A stretch of 13,061 bases of DNA from Actinomycetes bacterium (GCA_023389545.1 JAEWEI010000407.1:1-13061), one strand, 5' to 3'. Shown: positions 6,300 to 13,061, counted from the stretch's first letter. Numbers and translations: made by a program. Notes: generated from the letters alone by a model not told the origin.

Positions 6300-7552
6300 A
6301 CGCCGAGCAGCGTGTTGACGGCCCGGGCGATGATGCCGGGCGCGCCCTCGACGGCGTCGTCGGTGCTGCCGCGCGAGATCGACTCGGCGGCCCACGCGTC
6401 GACGGCCGCCAGCGCGGCGGGCGCGTCGAGGTCGTTCGCGATCGCCGCGCGCATCGCGGCGAGTGTCGCCGTCGCGTCGGGGCCGCCGTTCCCGGCGACG
6501 GCTGCGCGCCACCGCTCGAGGCGCTGACGCGCGACGACCAGGTCGTTGCGGGTCCAGCTCCAGTCGTCGGCGTAGTGGTGGGCCAGCAGCGCCAGGCGGA
6601 TGGCCATGGGGTCCTCGCCGGCCTCGCGCAGCCGCGAGACGAGCACCAGGTTCCCGCGCGACTTGCTCATCTTCTCGCCGTCGAGGCCCACCATCCCGGC
6701 GTGCGCGTGGTGGCGGGCGCCGTGGCCGGCGTCGAGGAGCCGGGCGTGGGACGTGCTCATCTCGTGGTGCGGGAAGCGCAGGTCCACGCCGCCGCCCTGC
6801 ACGTCGAACGGGAGGCCGAGGCCGTCGCGGGCGATCACCGCGCACTCGATGTGCCAGCCGGGGCGGCCACGGCCGAGCGTGCCACCGTCCCAGGCGGGCT
6901 CGTCGGGGCGCTCGGCGCGCCACAGCAGCGGGTCGAGCGGGTGGCGCTTGCCGGGGCGGTCGGGGTCTCCCCCGCGCTCGCCGAAGACCTCGAGCATCGC
7001 CTCGGCGTCGAGGCCCGCGACCTCGCCGAAGGCCGGGTCGGCGGAGAGGTCGGCGTACACGTCGCCCTCCCCGTGGCCTGACGCGTCGGGGACGTCGACC
7101 CGGTACGCGGCGCCAGCGGCCACGAGCCGCTCGACGGCGTCGACGACGGCGGGCACGGACTCGACGGCGCCGGTGTAGACGTCCGGCGGGACGACCCCGA
7201 GGGCCGTCATGTCCTCCGCGAAGAGAGCCGTCTGCTCGCGGGCCAGCTCACGCCAGTCCATGCCGGTGGCGGTGGCGCGCTCGAGCAGCGGGTCGTCGAC
7301 ATCCGTGACGTTGGAGGCGTACCGCACCTGCTGCCCGGCGTCGGTCCACGCCCGTACCAGCAGGTCGAAGGCGACGTAGGTGGCCGCGTGTCCTAGGTGG
7401 GTCGCGTCATACGGGGTGATCCCGCACACGTAGAGCGTGGCGGTGGGCCCCGCAGCGGCCACGACGAGGTCGCCAGTCGTGGTGTCCCGAACTCGGACGG
7501 GCTCTCCCTGTCCGGGGAGCTGGGGGATCTGCGGGGCCGGCCAGGTAAGCAC
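6290..7552 (-). CDS. mshC: L-cysteine:1D-myo-inositol 2-amino-2-deoxy-alpha-D-glucopyranoside ligase MshC
   Basis: MshC joins cysteine, activated with ATP as cysteinyl-adenylate, to GlcN-Ins, the penultimate step of mycothiol synthesis in the cytoplasm. The 420-residue product matches M. tuberculosis MshC along its length. Visible features are [19 protein letters not shown] (41-59) with zinc ligand C43 and the HIGH-type motif THLGH (51-55), [10 protein letters not shown] (232-241, ligand C237), FPHHE (260-264, ligand H262) and the KMSKS loop (294-298). The C43-C237-H262 spacing fits the known MshC zinc site. As expected for MshC and unlike a cysteinyl-tRNA synthetase, it ends soon after the helical bundle and has no anticodon domain. 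The GTG start lies six bases after TAGGCT, within the short gap behind uppP, so mshC has its own promoter although it lies downstream of uppP on the same strand. Confidence 0.96.
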   Translation of the reverse strand: MLTWPAPQIPQLPGQGEPVRVRDTTTGDLVVAAAGPTATLYVCGITPYDATHLGHAATYVAFDLLVRAWTDAGQQVRYASNVTDVDDPLLERATATGMDWRELAREQTALFAEDMTALGVVPPDVYTGAVESVPAVVDAVERLVAAGAAYRVDVPDASGHGEGDVYADLSADPAFGEVAGLDAEAMLEVFGERGGDPDRPGKRHPLDPLLWRAERPDEPAWDGGTLGRGRPGWHIECAVIARDGLGLPFDVQGGGVDLRFPHHEMSTSHARLLDAGHGARHHAHAGMVGLDGEKMSKSRGNLVLVSRLREAGEDPMAIRLALLAHHYADDWSWTRNDLVVARQRLERWRAAVAGNGGPDATATLAAMRAAIANDLDAPAALAAVDAWAAESISRGSTDDAVEGAPGIIARAVNTLLGVRL

Positions 7553-7564
7553 GTCGGAAGCCTA
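7550..7564 (-). promoter_or_regulatory. Leaderless promoter -10 and start of mshC
   Basis: TAGGCT (minus strand, 7564-7559) is followed by six bases and the GTG start 7552. It begins 20 bases after the uppP stop codon, so mshC need not depend on uppP transcription. Confidence 0.68.
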
Positions 7565-7584
7565 ACCGCCGCGGGCGCGGGCTC

Positions 7585-8481
7585 TTACAACGCCCCCGTC
7601 GGCTGGGCGCCGATGGGGTCGAGCACTCCGGTGAGCAGCAGGATCGCGACCACGGCTGCCAGCGCCAGGCGGTAGATCACGAACGGCTTGTAGCTGAACG
7701 TGGAGACGATCTTGAGGAACGCGATGATGACGACGTAGCCGACGGCGAATGCCACGAGGGTGGCGACGAGCGTCGACGCGAAGCTCGGTGTGCCGTTCTG
7801 GCCGAAGTCCCCCACGCTCTTCGCAAGCTGGAACAGCCCGGACCCGAAGACGGCGGGCAGCGCCAGCAGGAACGAGTACCGGGCCGCGGCCTCACGCGTG
7901 TAGCCCATGAGCAGGCCGCCCGTGATCGTGCCGCCCGAACGGGACACGCCGGGAATCAGCGCCATCGCCTGGGCGAAGCCGAACAGCACCGCGTCCTTGG
8001 TGTTCAACTCGGTGATCTCGCGGCGCTTCGTGCCGATCCGGTCAGCCCAGCCGAGCACCAGCGCGAAGCCCGCGAGCGTGAGCACGATGAGCCACAGGTT
8101 GCGGAAGCTGCCCTCGATCCGGTCCTGGAACGCCAGGCCGAGCACGACGATGGGCACCGAGCCGAGGGCGATGAACCAGGCCATCAGCGCCTCGTGATCG
8201 GGCCGCTCACCGCGTGGCGCCCCGAGCCGCGCGCGCAGGTCAGTCCCCCGGTCGCCGCGCACCGACCGCCACCACGCGCGGCAGATGCTCGCGATGTCGC
8301 GGCGGAAGTAGAGCAGGACGGCGGTCTCGGTGCCGATCTGCGTGATGGCGGTGAACGCCGCGCCAGGGTCGGCTGAGCCGATCAACTCGCCGACGATGCG
8401 CAGGTGCGCGCTCGACGACACCGGGAGGAACTCGGTGAGCCCCTGCACCAGTCCGAGGACGATTGCTTCCCATGTACCCAT
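7585..8481 (-). CDS. uppP: Undecaprenyl-diphosphate phosphatase UppP (BacA family)
   Basis: An integral membrane phosphatase that converts undecaprenyl diphosphate to the monophosphate, recycling the lipid carrier for peptidoglycan and other wall polymers; overproduction of the family gives bacitracin resistance. The 298-residue product has the N-terminal active-site motif [16 protein letters not shown] (12-27, with Q13, E17, S24 and H26) and the second motif PGVSRSGGT (177-185, R181). Q13 replaces the first glutamate of the E. coli EGLTE motif, a common variant. Hydrophobic segments are spread through the protein. The length is slightly above the usual 270-290 because of a hydrophilic loop at about residues 72-97. 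ATG 8481 has Shine-Dalgarno GGAG six bases upstream, whereas longer readings of the frame have none. It lies upstream of mshC and diverges from the aldo/keto reductase. Confidence 0.96.
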   Translation of the reverse strand: MGTWEAIVLGLVQGLTEFLPVSSSAHLRIVGELIGSADPGAAFTAITQIGTETAVLLYFRRDIASICRAWWRSVRGDRGTDLRARLGAPRGERPDHEALMAWFIALGSVPIVVLGLAFQDRIEGSFRNLWLIVLTLAGFALVLGWADRIGTKRREITELNTKDAVLFGFAQAMALIPGVSRSGGTITGGLLMGYTREAAARYSFLLALPAVFGSGLFQLAKSVGDFGQNGTPSFASTLVATLVAFAVGYVVIIAFLKIVSTFSYKPFVIYRLALAAVVAILLLTGVLDPIGAQPTGAL

Positions 8482-8487
8482 GCCGGA

Positions 8488-8507
8488 CTCCACGAGCGTG
8501 AACGATA
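8488..8507 (-). promoter_or_regulatory. Promoter and Shine-Dalgarno site of uppP
   Basis: TATCGT (8507-8502) fits a TANNNT -10 element; the predicted transcript would have a leader of about 13 bases. GGAG (8491-8488) lies six bases before ATG 8481. This is a short-leadered but not leaderless gene. Confidence 0.5.
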
Positions 8508-8531
8508 GCCCCCCGGCGCCCGCTCCCCGAT

Positions 8532-8548
8532 TACCCTTGCGCCTCATG
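8532..8548 (+). promoter_or_regulatory. Probable leaderless promoter of the aldo/keto reductase
   Basis: TACCCT (8532-8537) precedes ATG 8546 by eight bases, and no Shine-Dalgarno sequence is visible. The spacing is one or two bases longer than in the other genes, so the support is weaker. Confidence 0.4.
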
Positions 8549-9508
8549 GAACAGCGCCAGGTCGGCCGCACGGGTCTTCGCGTCTCCCACCTCGGCCTGG
8601 GCACGCTGACGTGGAGCCGTGACACCGATGAGCACGAGGCCCGTGAGCAGCTCCGCGACTTCGTCGACGCGGGCGGCACGCTGGTGGACACCTCGGCCTC
8701 CTACGCCGACGGTGGCGCGGAGGAGCTCATCGGCTCGCTGCTCGGCGACGTGGTGGCCCGTGAGGACGTCGTGCTGTGCACCAAGGCCGGCGTGCGTCGC
8801 ACCGCCTCCGGGGGCGTCGTCGACGCGTCCCGCGGTGGTCTGCTGACGACGCTGGACGCCTCCCTCGCCCGGCTGCGCACCGACCATGTGGACCTGTGGC
8901 TGGTGCAGACGCCCGATCCGCGCACACCCCTCACCGAGACCGTCTCGGCGCTGCGGCTCGCGGTCACGAGCGGGCGTGCCCGCTACGTCGGCCTGTCCAA
9001 CCACGCGGGATGGCAGGTCGCGCGCGCCGCCACGCTGATGGCGGACGACGTGGGCCTGGCCGCCGTCGAGGCGGAGTACTCGCTGCTGCAGCGCGGCATC
9101 GAGCGCGAGGTGCTGCCCGCAGCCGCCGATCTGGGCGTCGGGGTGCTCGCGTGGTCGCCGCTGGGCCGCGGTGTGCTGACCGGCAAGTACCGCCGGACGA
9201 TCCCCGCTGACTCGCGCGCCGCGTCCCCTCACCTGGCGGGGTTCGTCGAGCCGTACCTGGGCGCCGACTCCCTCGCCGTCGTGGAGGCCGTGGCCATTGC
9301 CGCGCAGGGCCTGGACCGGAGCCCGCTCGACGTGGCTCTGGCGTGGCTGCGCGTGCGCGCCCAGGTGTCCTCGGCAATTGTCGGCGCGCGCACAGCCGCG
9401 CAGCTCCGCGCCTCACTTGCCGCGGAGGACGTCCAGCTCCCACCGGAGATCCTCCGCGCCCTGGACGAGGTCAGCGCACCCGATCTGGGCTACCCCGAGC
9501 GCCGCTGA
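8546..9508 (+). CDS. Aldo/keto reductase with histidine-to-glutamine change in the tetrad
   Basis: A 320-residue (alpha/beta)8-barrel oxidoreductase of the aldo/keto reductase superfamily, presumably NADPH-dependent and cytoplasmic. It begins with the usual [15 protein letters not shown] hairpin and contains the catalytic D48 (VDTSASY), Y53 and K80 (LCTKAG). The fourth tetrad residue, normally histidine in a VHxPD motif, is glutamine here (WLVQTPDP, Q121). Later features are the [10 protein letters not shown] segment (Ser-Asn pair), the [13 protein letters not shown] cofactor loop and an [14 protein letters not shown] segment, which binds the cofactor phosphate in relatives. Overall it resembles the Kv-beta/YajO/IolS-like branch. 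The substrate is unknown. ATG 8546 is chosen because the conserved N-terminus starts there and a TANNNT element lies just upstream. It diverges from uppP and converges on the acidic-protein gene. Confidence 0.92.
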   Translation: MEQRQVGRTGLRVSHLGLGTLTWSRDTDEHEAREQLRDFVDAGGTLVDTSASYADGGAEELIGSLLGDVVAREDVVLCTKAGVRRTASGGVVDASRGGLLTTLDASLARLRTDHVDLWLVQTPDPRTPLTETVSALRLAVTSGRARYVGLSNHAGWQVARAATLMADDVGLAAVEAEYSLLQRGIEREVLPAAADLGVGVLAWSPLGRGVLTGKYRRTIPADSRAASPHLAGFVEPYLGADSLAVVEAVAIAAQGLDRSPLDVALAWLRVRAQVSSAIVGARTAAQLRASLAAEDVQLPPEILRALDEVSAPDLGYPERR

Positions 9509-9521
9509 CGCGTTCCGTGAC

Positions 9522-9548
9522 GCCCGCCGGTCACTGGTCCTGGCGGGC
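9522..9548. terminator. Hairpin between the aldo/keto reductase and the acidic-protein gene
   Basis: GCCCGCC (9522-9528) and GGCGGGC (9542-9548) form a 7-pair stem, with GG/CC available to extend it inward across a bulged T. It starts 13 bases after the reductase stop and overlaps the last codons of the minus-strand gene. No T-tract is present. Confidence 0.42.
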
Positions 9549-9872
9549 AGACCCGTCGACCAGGTCGTCCAGGTCGTCGTACTCGTCGTCGTCGGCGGAG
9601 TGCGGGGCGTCGCCCTCCTCGTCGAAGTCGTCGTCCTCGTCGTCGTCCCCGTCGTCCTCGTCGTCGTCCTCGTCATCGGCCAGGTCGAATGGCGTCGCCT
9701 CGCCGTGCACGGTGGCCAGCGCGTCGTCGTACACCTCGAACGCGTCGGCGAGGATGTCGTACGCGTCGTCCACTGCTGGGTCGTCCTCGCCACGCCGGGT
9801 GGTCACGGCGGCGTAGTGGGCTTCGAGCGCGGCGATGAGTCGGTCAAGCGCAGCACGGGGATCGGCGGTCAT
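9531..9872 (-). CDS. Small conserved actinobacterial acidic protein of unknown function
   Basis: A 113-residue protein that I do not assign a function. Residues 1-60 form a helical domain (DPRAALDRLIAALEAHYAAV, then GEDDPAVDDAYDILADAFEVYDDAL) of a type I have seen in other actinobacteria. Homologues sometimes carry the unproven label primosomal protein; that is from memory. Residues 63-107 are an extreme acidic tail: in 66-86 only G75 and F83 are not Asp or Glu. On the plus strand this appears as a near-continuous GTC/CTC triplet run. ATG 9872 is chosen because TACCGT lies six bases upstream and the conserved MTADPRAAL begins there; a longer reading to 9908 would run through that promoter. 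It diverges from the DUF5703 gene. Confidence 0.75.
   Translation of the reverse strand: MTADPRAALDRLIAALEAHYAAVTTRRGEDDPAVDDAYDILADAFEVYDDALATVHGEATPFDLADDEDDDEDDGDDDEDDDFDEEGDAPHSADDDEYDDLDDLVDGSARQDQ
9559..9682. repeat. GTC/CTC triplet-rich low-complexity run
   Basis: The plus strand is dominated by GTC and CTC triplets, which encode the Asp/Glu tail of the acidic protein on the minus strand. It is a coding microsatellite-like tract and is prone to in-frame length change. Confidence 0.7.
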
Positions 9873-9884
9873 GCCACGACGGTA
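9870..9884 (-). promoter_or_regulatory. Probable leaderless promoter of the acidic-protein gene
   Basis: TACCGT (minus strand, 9884-9879) lies six bases before ATG 9872, which is the same spacing as the TAGGCT genes. No Shine-Dalgarno sequence is present. Confidence 0.55.
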
Positions 9885-9967
9885 GCGCCGTGCCGTGCAC
9901 AATGGCACTGAATCACACCGGGGCCCGCCTGCGTTGTCCCGGTCTGTCTGGAGAACGGTGGTGACGG

Positions 9968-10225
9968 ATGACTGACAGGCACACAGGACGTCCGGTCCAG
10001 CGGGCGAAGAACATGCCCACCGCGCAGTTCGAGTACCGGGTGCTCACGTTCCCGGGCACCGTCAGCCGCGGCGACACCCGCAGGAGGCTGACGGAGGAGG
10101 CCGAGTACGGCAGGTGGGAGCTGGCCCGCTCCCGCCTCTACGCCGGCGGCGAGCGCAAGGTGTGGCTGCGGCGCAAGATCATCCGCGTGCGCAGCACGCT
10201 CGACCTGGTGGGCGGCCGCGACTGA
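9968..10225 (+). CDS. DUF5703 family protein
   Basis: An 85-residue basic protein matching the DUF5703 family, which to my knowledge is restricted to actinobacteria and has no assigned function. The conserved core runs from about residue 20: FEYRVLTFP, RRRLTEEAEYGRWELARSRLY, then VWLRRKIIRVRSTLD. Arg and Lys are abundant toward the C-terminus, so nucleic-acid or membrane-surface binding is possible but unproven. ATG 9968 is the first start after an in-frame stop at 9962. A GGAG at 9950-9953 is too far away to be ideal, and the second Met (codon at 10013) immediately precedes the conserved core, so the true start is uncertain. No TANNNT element is visible on this strand upstream. It diverges from the acidic-protein gene and ends nine bases from the convergent M20 gene. 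Confidence 0.8.
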   Translation: MTDRHTGRPVQRAKNMPTAQFEYRVLTFPGTVSRGDTRRRLTEEAEYGRWELARSRLYAGGERKVWLRRKIIRVRSTLDLVGGRD

Positions 10226-10238
10226 CGAGCCCCGTCAG
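10222..10238. terminator. Small hairpin holding both stop codons of convergent genes
   Basis: CTGACG (10222-10227) and CGTCAG (10233-10238) form a six-pair stem with a five-base loop. Each arm contains a stop codon: TGA of the DUF5703 gene and TGA (reverse TCA) of the M20 gene. The stem is short and has no T-tract, so its terminator function is uncertain. Confidence 0.35.
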
Positions 10239-11608
10239 GCTGTCTGGAGCAGCCGGTCGAGCACCCGGACGCCGAACTTGAGCGCGTCGACCGGCACCCG
10301 CTCGTCCACGCCGTGGAACATCGCCGAGAAGTCCAGCACGGCGGGAAGCCGCAGCGGGGCGAAGCCGTAGCCCGTGATGCCGAGCACCGACAGCGACTTG
10401 TTGTCTGTGCCGCCGGAGAGCGTGTACGGCAGCACAGCGGCGCCCGGGTCCTCCGCGAGAAGCGCCGCCGTCATGGCGTCCACGAGGTCGCCCTCGAACG
10501 GGACCTCGAGCGCCACATCCCGGTGCAGCACCTCGATCCGCACCTCCGGCCCCGCCAACTCGTGCAGCGTGGACATGAGCTGCGCCTCGTGCCCGGGCAG
10601 GAAGCGCCCGTCGATGACGGCCTCGGCGCGGCCGGGGATGACGTTGGCCTTGTACCCGGCGTTGAGCTGCGTGGGGTTGGCGGTGTTGCGGAGCGTGGCG
10701 CCGACGAAGCGCGACGCCGGGCCGAGGGCCCGTACCAGCCGGTCGACGGTCTGCGGGTCGAACGGGTCGAACGGGATCCCGGTCAGGTCGGAGACGCCGC
10801 GCAGCAGCCGCTCCACCGTCGGCGTCAGCGCGAGCGGCCAGGGGTGCTGACCGATGCGCGCCACGGCCGCGGCGAGGTGCGTGACGGCGTTGTCGTGGTT
10901 GACCTGGCTGCCATGGCCGGCGCGCCCGTCGGCGACCAGGCGCAGCCACCCGATGCCCTTCTCGGCGGTCTGCAGCAGGTAGGCCCGGCGGCCGTCGACC
11001 TCGACGGAGAATCCGCCGACCTCGCTGATCGCCTCCGTGGCGCCCTCGAACAGGTCGGGGCGGTGGTCCACAGCCCACCGGGCGCCGTGCACGCCGCCGG
11101 CCTCCTCGTCGGCGAAGAACGCGAGCACCACGTCGCGCGCCGGCTTGCGGCCCTCGCGGGCCATCTGCCGCACGACGGCGATCATCATCGCGTCCATGTC
11201 CTTCATGTCCACGGCGCCACGGCCCCAGATCAGCCCGTCGCGCTCCTCGCCGCCGAACGGGTCCACTGACCAGTCGGAGGCCTGCGCCGGGACCACGTCC
11301 AGGTGCCCGTGCAGCACGAGCGCCGGACGCTCGCTGTCGCGCCCCTCGAGCCGGACGACGACGTTGGCACGCCCGGGCTCGCTCTCGAAGTACTCAGGCT
11401 CCAGCCCGACCTCGGTCAGCAGCCCCATGACGTACTCCGCGGCGACACGCTCCCCCGGCCCAGACCCGTCGCCGTAATTCGACGTGTCGATCCGGATCAG
11501 CTCCTGGCAGATGCGGACGACCTCGTCGGCGGCGGTCGGGTGGCCGCCTGAGGCAGCGGGGGCGCCGACGGGCGCGGTGGACGAGGCACGGTCATCACCT
11601 GCGGACAT
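10235..11608 (-). CDS. M20-family zinc metallopeptidase / aminoacylase-type hydrolase
   Basis: A 457-residue cytoplasmic hydrolase of the M20 (M20/M25/M40) family, which cleaves dipeptides or N-acyl amino acids with two metal ions. The ligand pattern is complete: HGHLDVVP (100-107, ligand H102 and catalytic-pocket D104), GRGAVDMKD (129-137, bridging D134), ADEEAGG (166-172, general base E168 and ligand E169) and the final MFHGVDERVP (H432). The AGHGSQVNHDNAV segment belongs to the dimerisation (lid) domain. Substrate cannot be read. I place the start at ATG 11608, where TACGGT lies seven bases upstream; the GTG at 11617 would overlap that hexamer. The first 25 residues are Ala/Ser/Gly-rich and look disordered. 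The gene follows the M3 peptidase gene by 76 bases and has its own putative promoter. Confidence 0.92.
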   Translation of the reverse strand: MSAGDDRASSTAPVGAPAASGGHPTAADEVVRICQELIRIDTSNYGDGSGPGERVAAEYVMGLLTEVGLEPEYFESEPGRANVVVRLEGRDSERPALVLHGHLDVVPAQASDWSVDPFGGEERDGLIWGRGAVDMKDMDAMMIAVVRQMAREGRKPARDVVLAFFADEEAGGVHGARWAVDHRPDLFEGATEAISEVGGFSVEVDGRRAYLLQTAEKGIGWLRLVADGRAGHGSQVNHDNAVTHLAAAVARIGQHPWPLALTPTVERLLRGVSDLTGIPFDPFDPQTVDRLVRALGPASRFVGATLRNTANPTQLNAGYKANVIPGRAEAVIDGRFLPGHEAQLMSTLHELAGPEVRIEVLHRDVALEVPFEGDLVDAMTAALLAEDPGAAVLPYTLSGGTDNKSLSVLGITGYGFAPLRLPAVLDFSAMFHGVDERVPVDALKFGVRVLDRLLQTA

Positions 11609-11621
11609 GCCCCTCACCGTA
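11606..11621 (-). promoter_or_regulatory. Probable leaderless promoter of the M20 peptidase
   Basis: TACGGT (minus strand, 11621-11616) is followed by seven bases and ATG 11608. The intervening bases are G-rich but too close to the ATG to act as a normal Shine-Dalgarno site. Confidence 0.5.
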
Positions 11622-11684
11622 CCCGTCGGCGGATCACCAGGTCAGGCGCCTGCCACCCGGTGGACTCCCCGCGCCTGCTCCCGC

Positions 11685-13061
11685 TCAGTCGGTCGCGGCC
11701 GCCGCCGCGAGCAGGCCGCGCCGTGCGAGCAGCGGGGTGATCTCCGGGTCGCGCCCGCGCAGCTCCCGGAACGCGTCCATCGGGTCGCCCGAGCCGCCCT
11801 TCGCCAGCAGCGTGCGGCGGAACCGCTCGCCATTCGCTCGGCTGAGGCCGCCGTTCTCCTCGAACCACGTCACCGTGTCCGCGTCGAGCACCTCCGACCA
11901 GATGTACGAGTAGTAGCCCGCGGAGTAGCCGCCGCCGAACACGTGGTTGAAGTATGTGGTGCGGTAGCGCGGGGGCACCGGCGCGAACGCGATCCCGGCC
12001 CGCTCCAGCGCGGAGGCCTCGAACGCCACGACATCCTCTGCGTCGGTGGGCACGTCGGCCGGCGCCAACTGGTACCAGGCCTGGTCCAGCAGCGCCGCGG
12101 CCAGGTACTCGGTGGTGGCGAAGCCCTCGTTGTCGAGCCGCGAGGCCAGCATGGTGTCGACCCACTCCTGCGGCATCGGCTCGCCCGTGACATGGTGCAC
12201 GGCGTACGCGCGCAGGATCGACGGCTCCCACGCCCACATCTCGTTGACCTGCGATGGGTACTCCACGAAGTCCCGGGGCACCTCGGTGCCGGACTGCGAC
12301 GGATGCCGCACGTCGGAGAACAGCCCGTGCAGCGCGTGGCCGAACTCGTGGAACATCGTGATGACCTCGTCCCACGTGAGCAGCGTGGGCTCGCCCGCCG
12401 GGGGCTTGGGGATGTTGAGGTTGTTGACCACCACGGGCTTCTCGCCCAGCAGGTGGGACTGGTCCACGAGGTTGTTCATCCACGCGCCACCGCGCTTGGA
12501 CTCGCGGGTCCAGAAGTCGCCGAGGAACAGCCCCAGCGGTGTGCCGTCCTCCTCGTGGACCTCGAAGACGCGCACGTCGGGGTGGTATCCCTGCAGGTCG
12601 GGCCGCTCGGTGAAGCGGATCCCGTAGAGCTCGGTGGCGGCGCGGAAGACGCCGTCGTGCAGCACACGCTCCAGCTCGAGGTACGGCCGCAGCAGCGAGT
12701 CGTCGAGCGAGCGGCGCTCCTTGCGCACCTGCTCGGCGTAGTACGCCCAGTCCCACGCCTCGAGCGTGGCGCCGGGCACATCGCGCTCCAGGGCGGCCTG
12801 CAGATCGGCGGCCTCGGCGCGGGCGTTCGCGACGGCGGCGGGCGCGAGCTGCGTGAGGATGCCGGTGGCCGCCGCGGAGGTCTTTGCCGTGGCGTCCTCG
12901 GCGATGTAGGCCGCGTGGTGCTCGTAGCCCAGCAGGCGGGCGCGCTCGGCGCGCAGCCGCACCAGGGCGAGCACTGTGGCGCGGGTGTCGTGCTCGCCGC
13001 CGGTGGCGCCACGGGTCACGGATGCGGTGTGCAGCCGCTCGCGCAGCGCGCGGTCCCGCAG
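11685..13061 (-). CDS. M3-family oligopeptidase, Dcp/oligopeptidase A type (5' end outside window)
   Basis: A cytoplasmic zinc oligopeptidase that degrades short peptides, for example products of the proteasome and other proteases. The frame is open to the right edge, so the 458 residues seen are the C-terminal two thirds; full-length relatives have about 650-700. The metal site HEFGHALH is encoded at 12350-12336 (visible residues 238-242), and the third ligand is the Glu of FVEYPSQVNE at 12263-12261, 25 residues further on, as in M3 enzymes. The substrate-side glycine/tyrosine loop FGGGYSAGYYSY follows and is typical of the family. A start at GTG 13019 would be internal: the frame continues upstream through LRERLHTAS without a stop. 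The C-terminus ends at an alanine-rich AAAAATD. M20 lies directly downstream. Confidence 0.94.
   Translation of the reverse strand: MRDRALRERLHTASVTRGATGGEHDTRATVLALVRLRAERARLLGYEHHAAYIAEDATAKTSAAATGILTQLAPAAVANARAEAADLQAALERDVPGATLEAWDWAYYAEQVRKERRSLDDSLLRPYLELERVLHDGVFRAATELYGIRFTERPDLQGYHPDVRVFEVHEEDGTPLGLFLGDFWTRESKRGGAWMNNLVDQSHLLGEKPVVVNNLNIPKPPAGEPTLLTWDEVITMFHEFGHALHGLFSDVRHPSQSGTEVPRDFVEYPSQVNEMWAWEPSILRAYAVHHVTGEPMPQEWVDTMLASRLDNEGFATTEYLAAALLDQAWYQLAPADVPTDAEDVVAFEASALERAGIAFAPVPPRYRTTYFNHVFGGGYSAGYYSYIWSEVLDADTVTWFEENGGLSRANGERFRRTLLAKGGSGDPMDAFRELRGRDPEITPLLARRGLLAAAAATD

Noticed and set aside
7391..7396. CCTAGG within mshC resembling the promoter hexamer region
   Set aside because: It lies inside the conserved GHAATY-coding part of mshC, and no start codon follows at the six-base spacing on either strand.
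8482..8691. Upstream extension of the uppP frame
   Set aside because: It is antisense to the aldo/keto reductase and lies upstream of a good Shine-Dalgarno site and of the normal UppP N-terminus.
9559..9682. Triplet-repeat run considered as a CRISPR-like or mobile repeat
   Set aside because: It has no repeat-spacer structure and is explained by Asp/Glu codons of the acidic protein.
11643..11652. Palindrome CAGGCGCCTG between the M3 and M20 genes, considered as a terminator or operator
   Set aside because: A perfect palindrome without loop space makes a poor hairpin, it lacks a T-tract, and it lies too far upstream of the M20 -10 for a clear role.
11614..12756. Long minus-strand frame overlapping the M3 peptidase
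   Set aside because: Out of frame with the zinc-binding HEFGH sequence; Arg/Ala-rich shadow.

Overview
This is a GC-rich (roughly 70% or more), densely packed stretch of an actinobacterial chromosome. Three things indicate an actinobacterium, probably of the Micrococcales type: an Arc/Mpa proteasomal ATPase, the mycothiol enzyme MshC and a DUF5703 protein. The order of genes resembles the mycobacterial mpa - trmI - RecB-like - PAC2 - mshC - uppP neighbourhood. No tRNA, rRNA, CRISPR array, insertion sequence or phage gene is visible. No gene-free stretch exceeds about 200 bases.

Layout. The left part on the minus strand reads, in transcription order, a membrane M50 site-2-type protease with CBS-like region (3548 to 2421), the tRNA m1A58 methyltransferase trmI (2409 to 1363) and the proteasomal ATPase arc/mpa (1171, running off the left edge). 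On the plus strand a Fe-S RecB/Cas4-like nuclease (3631-4542) diverges from the M50 gene and collides with a HAD phosphatase (minus, 5291-4539). A PAC2-family protein (5398-6261) converges on mshC (minus, 7552-6290), which lies directly downstream of uppP (minus, 8481-7585). An aldo/keto reductase (8546-9508), a small very acidic protein (minus, 9872-9531), a DUF5703 protein (9968-10225), an M20 metallopeptidase (minus, 11608-10235) and the C-terminal two thirds of an M3 oligopeptidase (minus, from the right edge to 11685) complete the window.

How the genes relate. Several belong to protein turnover: Arc/Mpa unfolds pupylated proteins for the 20S proteasome, PAC2 resembles proteasome-assembly chaperones, and M50, M3 and M20 are a membrane protease, an oligopeptidase and an exopeptidase-type hydrolase. 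MshC makes the mycothiol precursor and UppP recycles the undecaprenyl carrier for the cell wall. These are mostly housekeeping and stress-maintenance genes, and I see no new multi-gene system.

The most distinctive signal is regulatory. Four genes (M50, RecB-like, PAC2, mshC) begin exactly six bases after a TAGGCT hexamer, with no Shine-Dalgarno sequence. Four others begin 6-8 bases after a TANNNT hexamer. This is the geometry of leaderless actinobacterial promoters, and it fixes several start codons. By contrast, arc and uppP have ordinary Shine-Dalgarno sequences. Convergent gene pairs end with overlapping stop codons or with short hairpins that contain the stop codons.
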